Source: CAYVQE01 sp964633205 (GTDB taxonomy: Bacteria; Myxococcota; B64-G9). From it: DNA of 46,757 bases. Both the position numbers and the translations under genes were made by a program. Every line of letters begins with the position of its first letter. Position 1 is the stretch's first letter. The stretch spans positions 1 to 46,757 of the forward strand of contig CAZWFN010000036.1 in assembly GCA_964633205.1 (NCBI GenBank). Reading direction: 5' to 3'. Below are positions 32,107 to 42,000 of this stretch, piece by piece. The notes under the pieces were generated by a model, which saw only the letters and a program-made list of their open reading frames with translations, did not search any database and was not told the DNA's origin.

Positions 32107-33756
32107 ATGTCGATGTTCTGTTTCCAATGTGAGCAAACCGCCAAGGGCAGTGGCTGCACCAGCAAGGGGGTCTGCGGCAAGCAGCCCGAGACGGCCCGGC
32201 TGCAGGACCTGCTGGTCCACGCCTGCAAGGGCATCGCGATGTACGCCCACCGCGCGCGGCAGCACGGCGCCCGCGACGAGGAGGTGGATCGCTTCGTGGT
32301 CGAAGCCCTGTTCACCACGGTGACCAACGTCAACTTCGACGCCGAGAACCTGACCGGCTGGATCGAACGGGCCGGGCAGCTGCGCGACCGCGCCCGCCAG
32401 CTCTACGAGGTGGCCGCCCGCCAGGCCGGCGAGTCGGTCGAGCCGTTGGCCGGACCGGCAGCCGTGCCCTTGGCCGGCGACGCCGAAGCACTGTTGGCCG
32501 CGGCCGAGGCGGTGGACATCCCGGCCCGCACGGAGGCCCGGGGCGAGGTCGTCTGCGGGCTCGAGGAGCTGATCACATACGGGCTCAAGGGAATGGCGGC
32601 CTACGCCGATCACGCCGCCATCCTGGGCCAGCAGGATGAGAGCGTCTACGCCTTCTTCCACCAGGCGCTGGACTTCCTGGTCGCCGAACACGATGTGGAC
32701 GCGCTGCTGGCCATGGCGCTCGAGGTGGGCGAGGTCAACCTGCGGGTGATGGAGCTGCTCGACCGCGGCAACACCGAGACCTACGGCCATCCCGAACCGA
32801 CCCAGGTGCGACTCGATCCGGTGGCCGGCAAGGCCATCCTGGTCTCGGGCCACGATCTGCGCGACCTCGAGCTGCTGCTCGAGCAGACCGCCGGAACCGG
32901 CATCAAGGTCTACACCCACGGCGAGATGCTGCCCTGCCACGCCTACCCGGGCCTGAAGAAGCACCCCCACCTGGTGGGCCACTACGGCGGCGCCTGGCAG
33001 GATCAGAAGAAGGAGTTCGACGCCTTCCCGGGCGCCATCCTGATGACCACCAACTGCATCCAGAAGCCGCGCGATTCCTACCAGGGGCGCATCTTCACCA
33101 CCGGTCTGGTGGCCTGGCCCGGCGTGACCCACGTCGCTGACAAGGACTTCGGCCCGCTGATCGAGGCGGCGCTGGCGGCCGAGGGCTTCGCCGCCGACGG
33201 CCCCGGCCGGACGATCACGGTGGGCTTCGCGCGCAAGGCGGTGCTGGGGGTGGCCGATCGGGTGGTCGCCGCGGTCAAGTCCGGCGCCATCCGCCACTTC
33301 CTGCTGGTGGGCGGTTGCGACGGCGCCCGGTCCGGGCGCAACTACTACACCGAGCTGGTCGAGCAGGCCCCGGACGACACCGTGGTGCTCACCCTGGCCT
33401 GCGGCAAGTTCCGCTTCAACAAGCTCGAGCTGGGCGACATCGGCGGCATTCCGCGCCTGCTCGACGTGGGCCAGTGCAACGACGCCTACTCGGCGATCCA
33501 GATCGCGCTGGCACTGGCCGAGGCCTTCGACACCGACGTCAACAGCCTGCCGCTGTCGCTGGTGCTGAGCTGGTACGAGCAGAAGGCGGTCTGCATCCTG
33601 CTGACCCTGCTGCACCTGGGCATCCGCAACATGCGCCTGGGCCCCACGCTGCCGGCCTTTGTCAGCCAGCCGGTGCTCGAGGTGCTGGTCGAGAAGTTCG
33701 CCCTGGCGCCGATCACCAGCGCGCAAGAGGATCTGGCGGCCATTCTGGGCCGCTGA
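32107..33756 (+). CDS. Hybrid cluster protein (hydroxylamine reductase type)
   Basis: A 549-residue hybrid cluster protein, which reduces nitric oxide to nitrous oxide and hydroxylamine to ammonia in the cytoplasm. The N-terminal cluster cysteines are Cys5, Cys8, Cys17 and Cys23 (C-x2-C-x8-C-x5-C), the pattern of the enzyme from strict anaerobes such as Desulfovibrio. The hybrid-cluster region has H-G-E-M-L-P-C-H-A-Y, T-T-N-C-I-Q, G-G-C-D-G-A, L-A-C-G-K-F-R-F-N and D-V-G-Q-C-N-D-A-Y-S. GGAGG precedes the ATG; a second ATG is two codons on. No hcr reductase gene is adjacent, so another electron donor must serve it. Confidence 0.95.
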   Translation: MSMFCFQCEQTAKGSGCTSKGVCGKQPETARLQDLLVHACKGIAMYAHRARQHGARDEEVDRFVVEALFTTVTNVNFDAENLTGWIERAGQLRDRARQLYEVAARQAGESVEPLAGPAAVPLAGDAEALLAAAEAVDIPARTEARGEVVCGLEELITYGLKGMAAYADHAAILGQQDESVYAFFHQALDFLVAEHDVDALLAMALEVGEVNLRVMELLDRGNTETYGHPEPTQVRLDPVAGKAILVSGHDLRDLELLLEQTAGTGIKVYTHGEMLPCHAYPGLKKHPHLVGHYGGAWQDQKKEFDAFPGAILMTTNCIQKPRDSYQGRIFTTGLVAWPGVTHVADKDFGPLIEAALAAEGFAADGPGRTITVGFARKAVLGVADRVVAAVKSGAIRHFLLVGGCDGARSGRNYYTELVEQAPDDTVVLTLACGKFRFNKLELGDIGGIPRLLDVGQCNDAYSAIQIALALAEAFDTDVNSLPLSLVLSWYEQKAVCILLTLLHLGIRNMRLGPTLPAFVSQPVLEVLVEKFALAPITSAQEDLAAILGR

Positions 33757-33958
33757 GCCAGCGGCCGGCTGTACCGATTCGGTTCGAGTGGGTCTTTCCG
33801 CGCGGCCGGGCCGGAATGGGGGGGGTGGCCTTCGGTTTTTCCAGCAACGGCAAGGGGGTATAGCTGGCACGGCGGTTGCTAGTCAGGAGAGGGCAGAGTC
33901 CGCCGCCGGCGTCACCATGGTGGGCGGCGGCGCTGTGCTGGAAGCGAGGTGGCCAGCT

Positions 33959-34699
33959 ATGACCTTCGTAGACGACAAATCCAAGCTGGGCGATCGCGTT
34001 TGCCTGGTGACCGGCTCCAGCCAGGGCATCGGGCGGGCGGTGGCTGAAAAGTACGCCGAACTCGGCGCAATGGTGATCCTGCACGGCCGCGACGAGGAGG
34101 CCTTGCGCCGGGTACTCCAGAAGCTGCCGGGTGACGGCCACCGCTGGGTGGCTGCGGATCTGGCCGCAGCGGATGGGGTCGAGCAGCTCGCCAAGGCGAT
34201 CTTGCACGATCGGCAGGAACTCGATGTGCTGGTCCACTCGGCCGGGGTTTTGGGGCCGCGGGTGGAGCTGGCCGAGTACCCGCCGGCGGAGTGGGAGCGG
34301 GTGCTGCGGGTCAACCTGACCGTGCCGTTTCTGCTGACCCAGGCGCTGCTGCCGGCGCTGCGGCGCGGTGCCAGCCCGTCGGTGATCCTGGTCTCCTCGG
34401 GCGCCGGCCGCCGCGGCCGGGCGCGCTGGGGCGCCTATGCGGTGAGCAAGTTCGGCCTCGAGGGCCTGAGCCAGGTCTGGGCCGACGAGCTGCGCGGCCA
34501 GGGCATCCGGGTCAACGCCATCGATCCCGGCGCCACCCGCACCGCCATGCGCGCCCGGGCCTTCCCGGACGAGGACCCCGAGACCCTGCCGCGGCCGGCG
34601 GACATCACCCCGGTCTTCGTCGAGCTGGCCGGGCCGGATTTCCATGCCGCTGGCGCTCGTTTCCAGGCCCGGGCCTATACCGACCGGGTCACCGTTTGA
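33959..34699 (+). CDS. Short-chain dehydrogenase/reductase, YciK-like
   Basis: A 246-residue classical SDR oxidoreductase. The NAD(P) motif is T-G-S-S-Q-G-I-G (18-25) and the catalytic residues are Ser147, Tyr160 and Lys164 (Y-A-V-S-K), with the normal 13-residue Ser-Tyr spacing. H-S-A-G-V-L-G replaces the usual N-N-A-G. The overall pattern, with R-V-N-A-I-D-P-G-A-T-R-T near the end, resembles E. coli YciK, whose substrate is uncertain. The ATG is preceded by a GAGGTGG ribosome site. The HhH protein gene follows 26 bases later. Confidence 0.88.
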   Translation: MTFVDDKSKLGDRVCLVTGSSQGIGRAVAEKYAELGAMVILHGRDEEALRRVLQKLPGDGHRWVAADLAAADGVEQLAKAILHDRQELDVLVHSAGVLGPRVELAEYPPAEWERVLRVNLTVPFLLTQALLPALRRGASPSVILVSSGAGRRGRARWGAYAVSKFGLEGLSQVWADELRGQGIRVNAIDPGATRTAMRARAFPDEDPETLPRPADITPVFVELAGPDFHAAGARFQARAYTDRVTV

Positions 34700-34725
34700 G
34701 CGGCCAGGACGCGGGATCGACGGCC

Positions 34726-35622
34726 ATGCACGCGAAATCGAGCCCAACCGAGGCGGAGCGCGGGCCCGAGTCCAACCGGGACGTGGCCGCCGTGTTGGAT
34801 CGCATCGCCGAGCTGCTCGAGGCCCAGCAGGCCGACCGCCATCGGGTGCGCGCCTATCGCCGGGCGGCCCGCAGCGTGGCCGCGCATCCCGACCCGGTGG
34901 TCGAGCTGGCCCGGGCCGACGGCCGATCCGCGCTCGAGTCGATCGAGGGCGTGGGCCGCTCGATCGCCGGCGTGATCGCCGAGCTGGCGCGCACCGGCCG
35001 TTCCAGCCTGCGCCAGCGGCTGGAGGGCGAGGTGCCGCCGCGGCACCTGTTCGAGAAGCTGCCCGGGGTCGGGCCCGAGCTGGCCGAGCGCATCCACGAG
35101 CAGCTCGGCATCGACAGCCTGGAGGATCTCGAGGCCGCCGCCCACGACGGTCGGCTGACCCGGGTGGCTGGGCTCGGCCCGCGCAAGGCGCGCGGGCTGC
35201 GCGATGCGCTGGAGGGCATCTTGAGCCAGCGCCGGCGTGGGCGGCGGCACCAGCGGCGCCTGGAACAGCCGGCGCAGCCGCCGCTGGCGCTGTGTCTGGA
35301 CGTCGACGCCGAGTACCGCCGCCGGGCCGCGGCGGGCGAGCTAAAGCGCATCGCGCCCAAGCGCTTCAACCCGCAGCGCAAGCGCTGGTTGCCGGTGATG
35401 CACACCGAACGCGGCGACTGGGAGTTCACCGCCCTGTTCTCCAACACCGCCCGCGCCCACCAGCGGGACGCGACCGACGACTGGGTGGTGCTCTATTTCC
35501 AGCGCGACGGACGGGAAGGCCAGTGCACCGTGGTCACCGAGAGCCGCGGCGAGCTGGCCGGCAAGCGGGTGGTGCGCGGCCGCGAGCGCGAGAGCCGCGA
35601 GCACCACCGGGCCGAGGAGTGA
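34726..35622 (+). CDS. Pol X-type HhH protein without polymerase domain
   Basis: A 298-residue protein. Residues 17-170 match the N-terminal lyase and fingers region of family X DNA polymerases: I-A-E-L-L-E-A-Q-Q-A-D-R-H-R-V-R-A-Y-R-R-A-A, then three helix-hairpin-helix-like turns, I-E-G-V-G-R-S-I-A, L-P-G-V-G-P-E-L-A and V-A-G-L-G-P-R-K-A. HhH motifs bind DNA backbone. The nucleotidyl-transfer palm and PHP domains of bacterial Pol X are absent. In their place is a C-terminal part of about 120 residues (K-R-F-N-P-Q-R-K-R-W-L-P-V, then W-V-V-L-Y-F) that I do not recognise. A DNA-repair role is inferred only from the N-terminal half. Confidence 0.8.
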   Translation: MHAKSSPTEAERGPESNRDVAAVLDRIAELLEAQQADRHRVRAYRRAARSVAAHPDPVVELARADGRSALESIEGVGRSIAGVIAELARTGRSSLRQRLEGEVPPRHLFEKLPGVGPELAERIHEQLGIDSLEDLEAAAHDGRLTRVAGLGPRKARGLRDALEGILSQRRRGRRHQRRLEQPAQPPLALCLDVDAEYRRRAAAGELKRIAPKRFNPQRKRWLPVMHTERGDWEFTALFSNTARAHQRDATDDWVVLYFQRDGREGQCTVVTESRGELAGKRVVRGRERESREHHRAEE

Positions 35623-35668
35623 CCGCGGCCGGTGGCCGTGGCGCCGCTGCCGGGCAGGGAGGACGACC

Positions 35669-36355
35669 ATGCAGGCCGATAGGGGAGCGAACGGATTTCT
35701 GGAGCAGGTGCGCCGCCGGGCCGGGCTGCGCGATGACGAACAGGCGCTGCAGGCGGCCGGGGTGGCGTTGAGCGCGTTGGCCCACGAGCTGCTGGTCGAC
35801 GAGCGGCGCTTGCTGGTGCGGGCGCTGGGCGAGCAGTGGCGCTGGGCCGTCTTGCCCGATACCCCGCGGGACGTGATGTCCGTAGAGCGGCGCGGCAGCG
35901 TGGAGCGCGTCTACCGCCGGGTGGCGGCCGCCGAGAACGTCGAGCCGGGCTTCGCCCGCGAGCACGCCCAGGCGGTATACGCCGCGCTGGCGGCGGTGCT
36001 GGACCACGAGACCGCCGCCCGGCTGCGCAGCGCCTTGCCCGAGCCGCTGGCCGAGCTGCTGGTGGAGCCGGAGCGCGGCGACCAGCGGGCGGCGCCGAGT
36101 CCGGCCGATCAGCCCAACCACGTCCGCGCCCGCCACGGCGCCGGTGACACCCTGGCCAGCGGCCGGCCGGGCTCCAGCCGGCCGTTGAGCGAGACCCGGC
36201 CCTGCCAGGCCGGCTCGCTGCTGGAAGAAGAGAACCCGCGCGACGACACCAAGATCTCCAGCGCCCCCGGCGTCACCGCCGACCGCGAGGAACACACCCT
36301 GTCCAGCGGCCGCCCGGGCGCCGATCGCCCGCTGAGCGAGAGCGGCGAGGATTGA
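35669..36355 (+). CDS. DUF2267 domain protein with repeated tail
   Basis: A 228-residue protein. Residues about 8-130 match the helical DUF2267 domain (F-L-E-Q-V-R-R-R-A-G-L, L-P-D-T-P-R-D-V, V-L-D-H-E-T-A-A-R-L-R-S-A-L-P), whose function is unknown. The remaining 95 residues are polar and probably disordered, with a 14-residue motif twice: T-L-A-S-G-R-P-G-S-S-R-P-L-S-E and T-L-S-S-G-R-P-G-A-D-R-P-L-S-E. The ATG has GGGAGG 7 bases upstream. It is 46 bases after the HhH gene in the same direction, possibly one transcript from the SDR onward. Confidence 0.82.
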   Translation: MQADRGANGFLEQVRRRAGLRDDEQALQAAGVALSALAHELLVDERRLLVRALGEQWRWAVLPDTPRDVMSVERRGSVERVYRRVAAAENVEPGFAREHAQAVYAALAAVLDHETAARLRSALPEPLAELLVEPERGDQRAAPSPADQPNHVRARHGAGDTLASGRPGSSRPLSETRPCQAGSLLEEENPRDDTKISSAPGVTADREEHTLSSGRPGADRPLSESGED

Positions 36356-36403
36356 AGCACTCCCCGGCCGGTCGGGTCGGCTTCCGCCGGTTATCTGGAG
36401 CGG

Positions 36404-37405
36404 TCACTTCGGTTCTCCGCTTTCGGGGACGGTCCCTGCGGCCCCTCGTCTCGTCAGCGCGGCGGCTTCGGCCGCCGAGGCGGCGCAGCGGAAGCCGAAG
36501 TGGTGGTAGGGGCGGTTGTGGGGTGTGTGGGCGCGGCGAAAGGTGGTGGTGGCTCGGTCGGCTCCCCAGTACCAGGAGCCGCCGCGCACCACCCGGCGGT
36601 CGTGGCCGGGGCAGCGGTCGCGGCCGCCGCAGGGCCCGCGCGGATCGCGGCCCAGGCAGGCCCGGCCGCAACGGCGGTAGGAAGGCGAGTACCAGTCGGC
36701 CACCCACTCCCAGCTGTTGCCGGCCATGTCGTACAGGCCGTACGGGTTGGGCGGGCGGCTGGCCACGACGAAGGTGCGGCCCTTGTCCGGGTGGCCGAAG
36801 CGCTTGGGCACCCCGCAGGAGCGGCCCCGCCGGTCGCGGATGATCGCCCGGGCGCAGCTGGCCGGCTCGTCGCCCCAGGGGTAGCGCCGGCCGTCGCTGC
36901 CGCGGGCGGCCTTCTCCCACTCGGCCTCGGTGGGCAGGTGCTTGCCCTGGGCGCGGCAGTAGCGGCGGGCGGCGAACCAGCTCACCCCCACCTTGGGCTG
37001 GCGCGGCCGGCTGAAGTCGCGGTAGTTGGTCCGCTGCGGCCGGCACGCTCCGGCCGCCACGCAAACCCTGTAGGCGGCCACCGTCACCTCGGTCTGATCC
37101 ATGTAGAAGGTCTGCAACCAGATGCGCGCCTGCGGTCGGGCGTGGCGCGGGCCCCGGTCCGAGCCGCGCAGGAAGAAGCCGCCCGGAATGCAGGCCATGC
37201 CGGCCGGCGGCGCAGCGCAGGGCAAGGCCTGCGCAGCGCTGTCCGCGGCAGCGCTGTCCGGCTCGGCAGCGGTGTCCGGTCCGGCAGCGCCGGCCGCCGC
37301 AGTCAGCCACAGCAGCAGCAGCAGCGGCAGGCAGACCCCCGGCCGGTGCCGATCGAAGCGGAAGGCCTCGCGCGTTCGGTGGCTTGAAAGTCGACTCGGC
37401 AGCAT
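36404..37405 (-). CDS. Exported SUMF1/FGE-fold protein
   Basis: A 333-residue protein with a signal peptide (hydrophobic at about 22-38, A-A-A-G-A-A). The rest is a formylglycine-generating-enzyme-like SUMF1 domain (I-P-G-G-F-F-L-R-G-S, L-P-T-E-A-E-W-E-K-A-A-R-G, Y-P-W-G-D-E, G-L-Y-D-M-A-G-N-S-W-E-W, V-R-G-G-S-W). In true FGE, two cysteines follow the R-G-G-S-W element; here that segment has none, so formylglycine formation is not expected. A binding or iron-dependent role as in other SUMF1 relatives is more likely. I chose the ATG at 37405 because the signal peptide starts there; the ribosome site is weak. It is divergent from the PilZ gene. Confidence 0.83.
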   Translation of the reverse strand: MLPSRLSSHRTREAFRFDRHRPGVCLPLLLLLWLTAAAGAAGPDTAAEPDSAAADSAAQALPCAAPPAGMACIPGGFFLRGSDRGPRHARPQARIWLQTFYMDQTEVTVAAYRVCVAAGACRPQRTNYRDFSRPRQPKVGVSWFAARRYCRAQGKHLPTEAEWEKAARGSDGRRYPWGDEPASCARAIIRDRRGRSCGVPKRFGHPDKGRTFVVASRPPNPYGLYDMAGNSWEWVADWYSPSYRRCGRACLGRDPRGPCGGRDRCPGHDRRVVRGGSWYWGADRATTTFRRAHTPHNRPYHHFGFRCAASAAEAAALTRRGAAGTVPESGEPK

Positions 37406-37529
37406 GGGGGGCACTCTAGCGCCGATGGCGGCGCCTGAAAAGCCCGCGCTCCATCGCGTCGGCCTGGTAGGTGGTAACACTTCATTTTGCGCCGGAAGGG
37501 CCGATGGGGACAGAGGAAGGAGTAGCGCG

Positions 37530-38801
37530 ATGAGCGCCATCAGCGAGCGAGCAGCGGCCGCCGCGCAGCCGGCGGCGGCCAGGCAAGAAGCCGGGCCGGC
37601 CGCTGGCGGCCGCGAGCGGCGCCGCCATCCGCGGGTGATGGCCGGCATGCGGGTGCGCTTCCGCTGCCAGGACCTGGCTGCCTTCATCAAGGGCTACGCG
37701 CTCAACCTGTCGGCCGGCGGGTTCTTCGTCCGCTGCCCCGAGCCGCTGGCCCGCGGCAGCCGGCTGCAGTTCGAGTTCCTGCTCGAGGGTGGCAAGTCCC
37801 TGCTGCGGGGCACGGGCGAGGTGGCCTGGAGCGCGGCGCCGGCGGTGGCCGGGCAGCGGCCGCAGGTGCCCGGCATGGGGGTGCGCTTCATCGAGCTCGA
37901 CGCGGCTTCGCGCCGCACCCTCGAGCGCATCCTGGCCGAGCGCCAGGCCGAAGCGGAGGCTACCGCGGCGGTTGCGGAGCCGGCGCCGGTCGCCCGGGCG
38001 CTGGACGACGGCTCCGCCGTGGGGCTGGCCGCCACGGCCGAGCCGGCCCGGCGCGGCTGGCTGGTCGACTCGATCGTCACCTGCATGGAGCTGGCCGGGC
38101 TGGCCCGCGACCAGGCCCTCGACGAGCTGCGCGGCGAGCTGGCCTTCTGGTGCGACGACTACTTCGACGGCCAGGTGGTCGATCTGTCCGTGGCCTGGAC
38201 CATGCTGCTGGCGGCCACCCGGGTCAGCCTGGAGCAGGCCACTGTGGCCATGGCCCTGTTCGCGCGGTCCCTGCCGGCCCACGGCTTCGCCCATCGCTTG
38301 CCAGAGGGGCTGGAGCGGTTTGCCGGCTACCGGCGGGCCCTGGCCGCCGCGGACGATGAGCTGGCGGCCGCGGGCGGCTTCTCCGGCGCCCTGGCGCGGG
38401 TGGCGGCCCGCTACCGGCCGGCCGCCCGGGCCCGCCGCGCCGGGCCTCTGCGCACCGGTCTGCTGCTGATGGGCCTGGCCCTGCTCGGGACGTCGCTCGG
38501 CGCCGGCGCCTGGTTCCTGTTTGCCCCGCGCGGCCCCGAGCCGGTGGACCTGTCGCACCTCGAACACTGCCTGCGGCTCGACGCCGCCCAGCGCCACGAC
38601 GGCCGTCTGTGGGCCGACATCACCGATAGCCGCTGGTCGCTGATGAGCCGCCAGCAGCGGCGCGAGGCGGTGCGCGAGGTGGCCGAGCGCTTGGCGTTCG
38701 AAGGCGTGCGCCGGATCACCTTGCGCGATGTCCACCACGGCAGCGGCGCCCGGGTGGAGCTCGATCCCGCCGGCCGCTGGCGCATCCGCCTGGCCGAGTG
38801 A
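37530..38801 (+). CDS. PilZ domain protein with one membrane span
   Basis: A 423-residue protein. Residues 30-150 are a PilZ domain, the c-di-GMP receptor fold: R-R-R-H-P-R (30-35), then N-L-S-A-G-G (59-64) where D-x-S-x-x-G is canonical. The first motif has the arginines needed; the Asn for Asp change is common in myxobacterial PilZ proteins and may weaken binding. A helical middle region, a membrane span at about 307-331, and a C-terminal soluble segment of 90 residues follow. The ATG has AAGGAG 8 bases upstream. Motility or envelope control is a family expectation only. Confidence 0.82.
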   Translation: MSAISERAAAAAQPAAARQEAGPAAGGRERRRHPRVMAGMRVRFRCQDLAAFIKGYALNLSAGGFFVRCPEPLARGSRLQFEFLLEGGKSLLRGTGEVAWSAAPAVAGQRPQVPGMGVRFIELDAASRRTLERILAERQAEAEATAAVAEPAPVARALDDGSAVGLAATAEPARRGWLVDSIVTCMELAGLARDQALDELRGELAFWCDDYFDGQVVDLSVAWTMLLAATRVSLEQATVAMALFARSLPAHGFAHRLPEGLERFAGYRRALAAADDELAAAGGFSGALARVAARYRPAARARRAGPLRTGLLLMGLALLGTSLGAGAWFLFAPRGPEPVDLSHLEHCLRLDAAQRHDGRLWADITDSRWSLMSRQQRREAVREVAERLAFEGVRRITLRDVHHGSGARVELDPAGRWRIRLAE

Positions 38802-38817
38802 TTCCGGCCGCGGCCGG

Positions 38818-38915
38818 CACAGCGCTGCTACCGCCGCAACCAAAGCCAAGAGCAGTACCATTCCACCAGAGCTGTATACGCTATCGAAGCAGTTTCTGCG
38901 AAGGAATGGTATACA
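38818..38915 (+). mobile_element. 98-bp MITE-like repeat, copy 2
   Basis: The second copy of the 98-bp block, with two base differences from 31046-31143. It lies between the PilZ and the large lipoprotein genes in non-coding DNA. The inverted repeat TACCATTCC/GGAATGGTA is conserved, which supports a structural role for it. Confidence 0.75.
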
Positions 38916-39032
38916 ACCATTTGCCAGCTGCTGCGTCGATAGCCTAAGCTGTTGCCAAAGACCACAGCGGACGCCGCATGCGCCCCCGGTGTCGGGCGGT
39001 GGCTGCGGCTGACGTTGCGACAGGAGGCCGTC

Positions 39033-42000
39033 ATGGACGCGATAGGCCCGGGTTCGGGTGCGCGCCGCTGGATGGCGCGGCGCTGGCCGCGAATGCTGCT
39101 GATCGGTCTGGCCGCGGGCATGCTTTTGCCGCCGCTGCTGGCCGGCGGCTGCGAGGCGCCGCAGGAGGCGGCGCCGCTGCAGGCCCGGCTCGAGCTGGCC
39201 GCCGGTGAGGTCGAGGTCGAGCAGGCCGGGGAGAAGGGGCTGGCCGCCTCGGGCGCGGCCTTGCTCGACGACGCCCGCATCCGCACCGGCGAGGGCGGCC
39301 GGGCCCTGATCCGCTTGTCGAACGGCTCCGCGGTGTTCCTGCGCGGCGGCAGCGAGGTGCAGCTGGCTCCGGGCCGGGTGGCCTTGCTGCGCGGGCAGCT
39401 GTGGCTGGATGCGCCGCCGACCGAACGCGAGGCGGTGGCGGTGGAGCTGGGCGAGGTGGTGGTGCACGCGGTCGAGGCCGGCCTGTCCATCCGGCGCCGG
39501 GACGACCGGGTCGAGGTCTACACCGCCCGCGGCAGCGCCACCATCAACGCCCCCGGCGGCCGGGTCGAGGCCCGGGCCGGCGAGCGGGTGCGCTTGGCCG
39601 GCCAGGCGGCACCGGCGGTCGAGCCGGTGGCCTTCTGGGAGGACTGGACCGGCGGCATGGCCGACCACCGCCTGATCGGCGGCCTGGCCGGCAGCGGCGC
39701 GGGCCGCATCTACGGCGTCGACCGCTCCGGCCCGGCCGGCAGCCCGGCCCGGACGCTGGAGATCGGCCGCCAGTCGGTGCGGGTGGCCATCCGCGCCGGC
39801 TTGGCCGAGACCGAGGTCGATCAGACCTTCTTCAACCCGGGCGATCGCCCGGTGGAGGGCTGGTACTGGTTCAGCGTGCCCGCCGGCGCCAGCGTGACCG
39901 GCTTCGCGGTCGAGACCGACGGGGTGCTGGTCGAAGGCGAGTTCATCGAGCGCCGCCAGGCCGCGGCCGAGTACGAGCGGGCGGCCGCCACCGGTCACGC
40001 CCCGGCGCTGCTGGAGTGGATCGACGCCCAGACCTTCCGGGCGCGCATCTTCCCGGTGCCGGCCGCCGGCACCCGGCGGGTGGTGCTGCGCTACCTGCAG
40101 CTGCTGCCCATCCGCGACGGCGTGCTGCGCTACGTCTATCCCATGCAATCCGCCGAGCCGATCCGCATCGGCGAGTTCGGCCTGACCGTGGACCTGGGCG
40201 AGGCCGGCCGCGATATGCACCTGACCACCCTGGCCGACGCCCGCATCGAGGAGGGCGGCCGGCGGGTCACCATGCGCCGCTCGGGCTACGTGCCGCGGGC
40301 CGATTTCCTGCTCGAGGCCGAGCTGGCCGACCCGCCCGAACCGATCCGGCTGGCGCGGGCCGTGGCCGGCGAGGACACCGCCGACTACGTGATGCTGCGC
40401 TATACGCCGGACATCGAATGGTTGCAGCGCGAGAAGCTGCTGGGCGAGGTGGTGGTGGTGATCGACACCTCGGCCGCCGGCGGCGACAGCGGCCAGGCCA
40501 TCAAGACGGCAGCGGCCGAGGCCATCCTGCGCGCCCTGTCGACCGAGGACCGCTTCGCCCTGGTGGCCCTGGACGTGCGCCCGCGCGTGCTGCATCCGGC
40601 CGAAGGGCTGGCGCCGGCCACCGAGGCCCAGATCGCCGGCGCCCTGGAGCGGCTCAGCGAACATCCACCGGGTGGGGCCACCGATCTGTCGGCCCTGTTC
40701 GACGTCTCGCTGGCCCGGCTGCACGGGGCCGAGCAGCCGGCGGTGATCTACATCGGCGACGGGGTGGCCACCTCGGGCGAGTTGGACGGCGAACGGCTGG
40801 CCGAGCAGCTCGAACGTGCCCTGGCCACCTCGCGCGCCCGCCTGTTCACGGTGGCGGTGGGCGCGCAGGCCGACGACGCCCTGCTGGGCACCCTGGCCCG
40901 GGCGGGCGGGGGCGCGGCCTTCCACATCGACTCGGCGCAGCAAGCCACCGAACGGGCGCTGGAGCTGGTGGCCGAGCTCAAGACGCCGACGCTGACCGAT
41001 TTCGAGATGGATCTGGGCGCCGGGCTCGATGAGGTCATGTCGAGCGCCAACGGCAAGGTGGTCGGCGGCGAGCAGGTGGTGGTGCTGGCGCGCACCCACC
41101 ACGATCTGCCTTCGATCATCGAGGTGCGCGGCCGGCTGGCCGGTGAGCGCTTCGAGCGCAGCTACGCCCTGACCGCGGACGATCCGCTGGTGTCCGGCTT
41201 CGTGCCGCGGCTGTGGGCGGCCGAGAAGCTGCGGCGCATGTTGGGCACCGCCGACGCGCTCGGCGCGGTGCGCGGCAAGGTGATGCAGCTCGGCGTGCGC
41301 TACGGCCTGATGACGCCCTACACCAGCATCCTGGCGCTGGAGAGCGAGGCGGCTTACCGCCAGCAGGGCATCCCGCGCAACCGCTCACCGCTGCGCGGCC
41401 CCCGGTTGACCGCTCTGCTGAGGCCGGCCGCCGGCGCTGGGGCGCTGGCCGCCGCCCAGGCGGTCGGCTTCGGCTGCGCCAAAGGGGCCGAGGAGGCGCC
41501 GCCGCCCGCCGCGGAGCAGGCCCCGACCACCACCGAGGACGAGGCATACGGCCACCGCGACCTGCGCGCCTTCGGCGGGGCCGAGCCGACACCGAAAGCC
41601 AGTGCGGCTCCGGCGGTCGCGATGAAAAAGCGCCGGGCCCAGGTGCAGCGCGAGGCCGAGGCCCGGCCGGCCGGGCCGGCCGACGACGGGCTGCGCGCCG
41701 AGTCCGCCCGGCGGCCGCCGCCCCGGCCGCAGGCGCGGGTCGACCAGGTGATGCGCACCTGCTCGGACGCCGCCCGGCGGCCGCTGCGCCAGAGGGTGAT
41801 CCTTTGGCGCAAGCGGATGCGCACGGCGCAGTCGCCCCAGGAGCTGGTCCACCGCTACCGGGCCGCCTGGCACGCCTGTGAGCTGCCCGACTGGCGCAGC
41901 GAGGCCACCTTTTTGCGGGTGCTGGCGCCCCGGGTGCGCTCGGAGGCGGCGGCCCGCTACGTGCTGGGCTTCTTCGTCGAGAAGCCCGCGGTGCAGCGCT

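Noticed and set aside
31414..33870. 818-codon minus-strand reading frame over hcp
   Set aside because: It is antisense to an unmistakable hybrid cluster protein gene.
37482..41102. 1206-codon minus-strand reading frame
   Set aside because: It runs across two plus-strand genes and the gap between them, is Gly/Gln/Ala/His-rich, and has no ribosome site or family.
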